From positions 1 through 5,704 of the forward strand of contig NYYH01000024.1 of NCBI GenBank assembly GCA_002686705.1: 5,704 bases of DNA. The letters are read 5' to 3'. Positions 5,501 to 5,704 of this stretch are shown piece by piece (the stretch's first letter is position 1; the number at the start of each line of letters is the position of its first letter). The notes under the pieces were generated by a model. It saw only the letters and a list, made by a program, of their open reading frames with translations, had not been told where the DNA came from and made no database searches. The position numbers were made by a program, and so were the translations under genes. The stretch comes from Bacteroidota bacterium (lineage in GTDB: Bacteria; Bacteroidota; Bacteroidia; Bacteroidales; F082).

Positions 5501-5704
5501 CTATTGGTGTTCCTCAATGTAAGTAACAGCGTTACCTACTGTTTCAATTTTCTCAGCTTCTTCATCTGGAATTGATAAGTTAAATTCCTTTTCAAATTCC
5601 ATGATCAACTCAACAGTATCAAGAGAATCCGCACCAAGATCATTGGTGAAGCTTGCTTCATTAGTTACTTCACTCTCTTCGACTCCAAGCTTATCAACAA
5701 TAAT
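5501..5704 (-). CDS. acpP: Acyl carrier protein (5' end outside the window)
   Basis: This is the carrier that holds growing acyl chains on 4'-phosphopantetheine for FabF and the rest of fatty-acid synthesis. Sixty-seven C-terminal residues and the TAG stop are visible; a full ACP has about 78, so about 11 N-terminal residues are missing beyond base 5704. The fragment reads from [10 protein letters not shown] to YIEEHQ. The attachment serine is in GADSLDTVE (fragment residue 27), followed by the acidic helix II ([11 protein letters not shown]) that contacts partner enzymes. It is strongly acidic, as expected. It is the first visible gene of the acpP-fabF-rnc run. Confidence 0.97.
   Translation of the reverse strand: MIVDKLGVEESEVTNEASFTNDLGADSLDTVELIMEFEKEFNLSIPDEEAEKIETVGNAVTYIEEHQ

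Overview
The window looks like a low-GC member of the Bacteroidota. The evidence is an acpP-fabF-rnc gene run in the order usual for that phylum, promoter boxes of the Bacteroidota type TAnnTTTG, no Shine-Dalgarno sequences ahead of the genes, and an A/T-rich base composition. The genus cannot be named from the sequence.

Left part (about 1-1308): a complete IS110-group insertion sequence of about 1221 bp sits inside one arm of a REP-like palindrome. The element has a long 5' non-coding leader (about 240 nt), a 323-residue DEDD/serine recombinase gene, and only about 10 nt after the stop codon. The leader folds by eye into the layout of an IS110 bridge RNA: a 5' stem-loop, then a target-binding loop, then a donor-binding loop. 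All four guide segments can be read. The left donor guide is identical to the last 9 nt of the right end (9/9). The left target guide matches the flanking target (7 of 8, plus one wobble). Both right guides pair across the junction. A TTG box in the last codons of the transposase gene and a perfect TAnnTTTG box at the left end would form a promoter with N20 spacing only when the element is a circle. This element is the most interesting content of the window.

Middle part (1309-3477): a small unidentified membrane protein gene on the minus strand (1377-1886) is divergent from a 12-helix MFS transporter gene (2048-3406) that resembles the eukaryotic dipeptide transporter MFSD1. The 161-bp gap between them holds candidate promoters and one small hairpin. 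The 71-bp gap 3407-3477, between the convergent transporter gene and rnc, shows no clear terminator or other signal.

Right part (3478-5704, minus strand): acpP (5' end outside the window), fabF and rnc, separated by 11 bp each, form one apparent operon that joins fatty-acid elongation with RNase III. No stretch over 300 bases lacks a gene.
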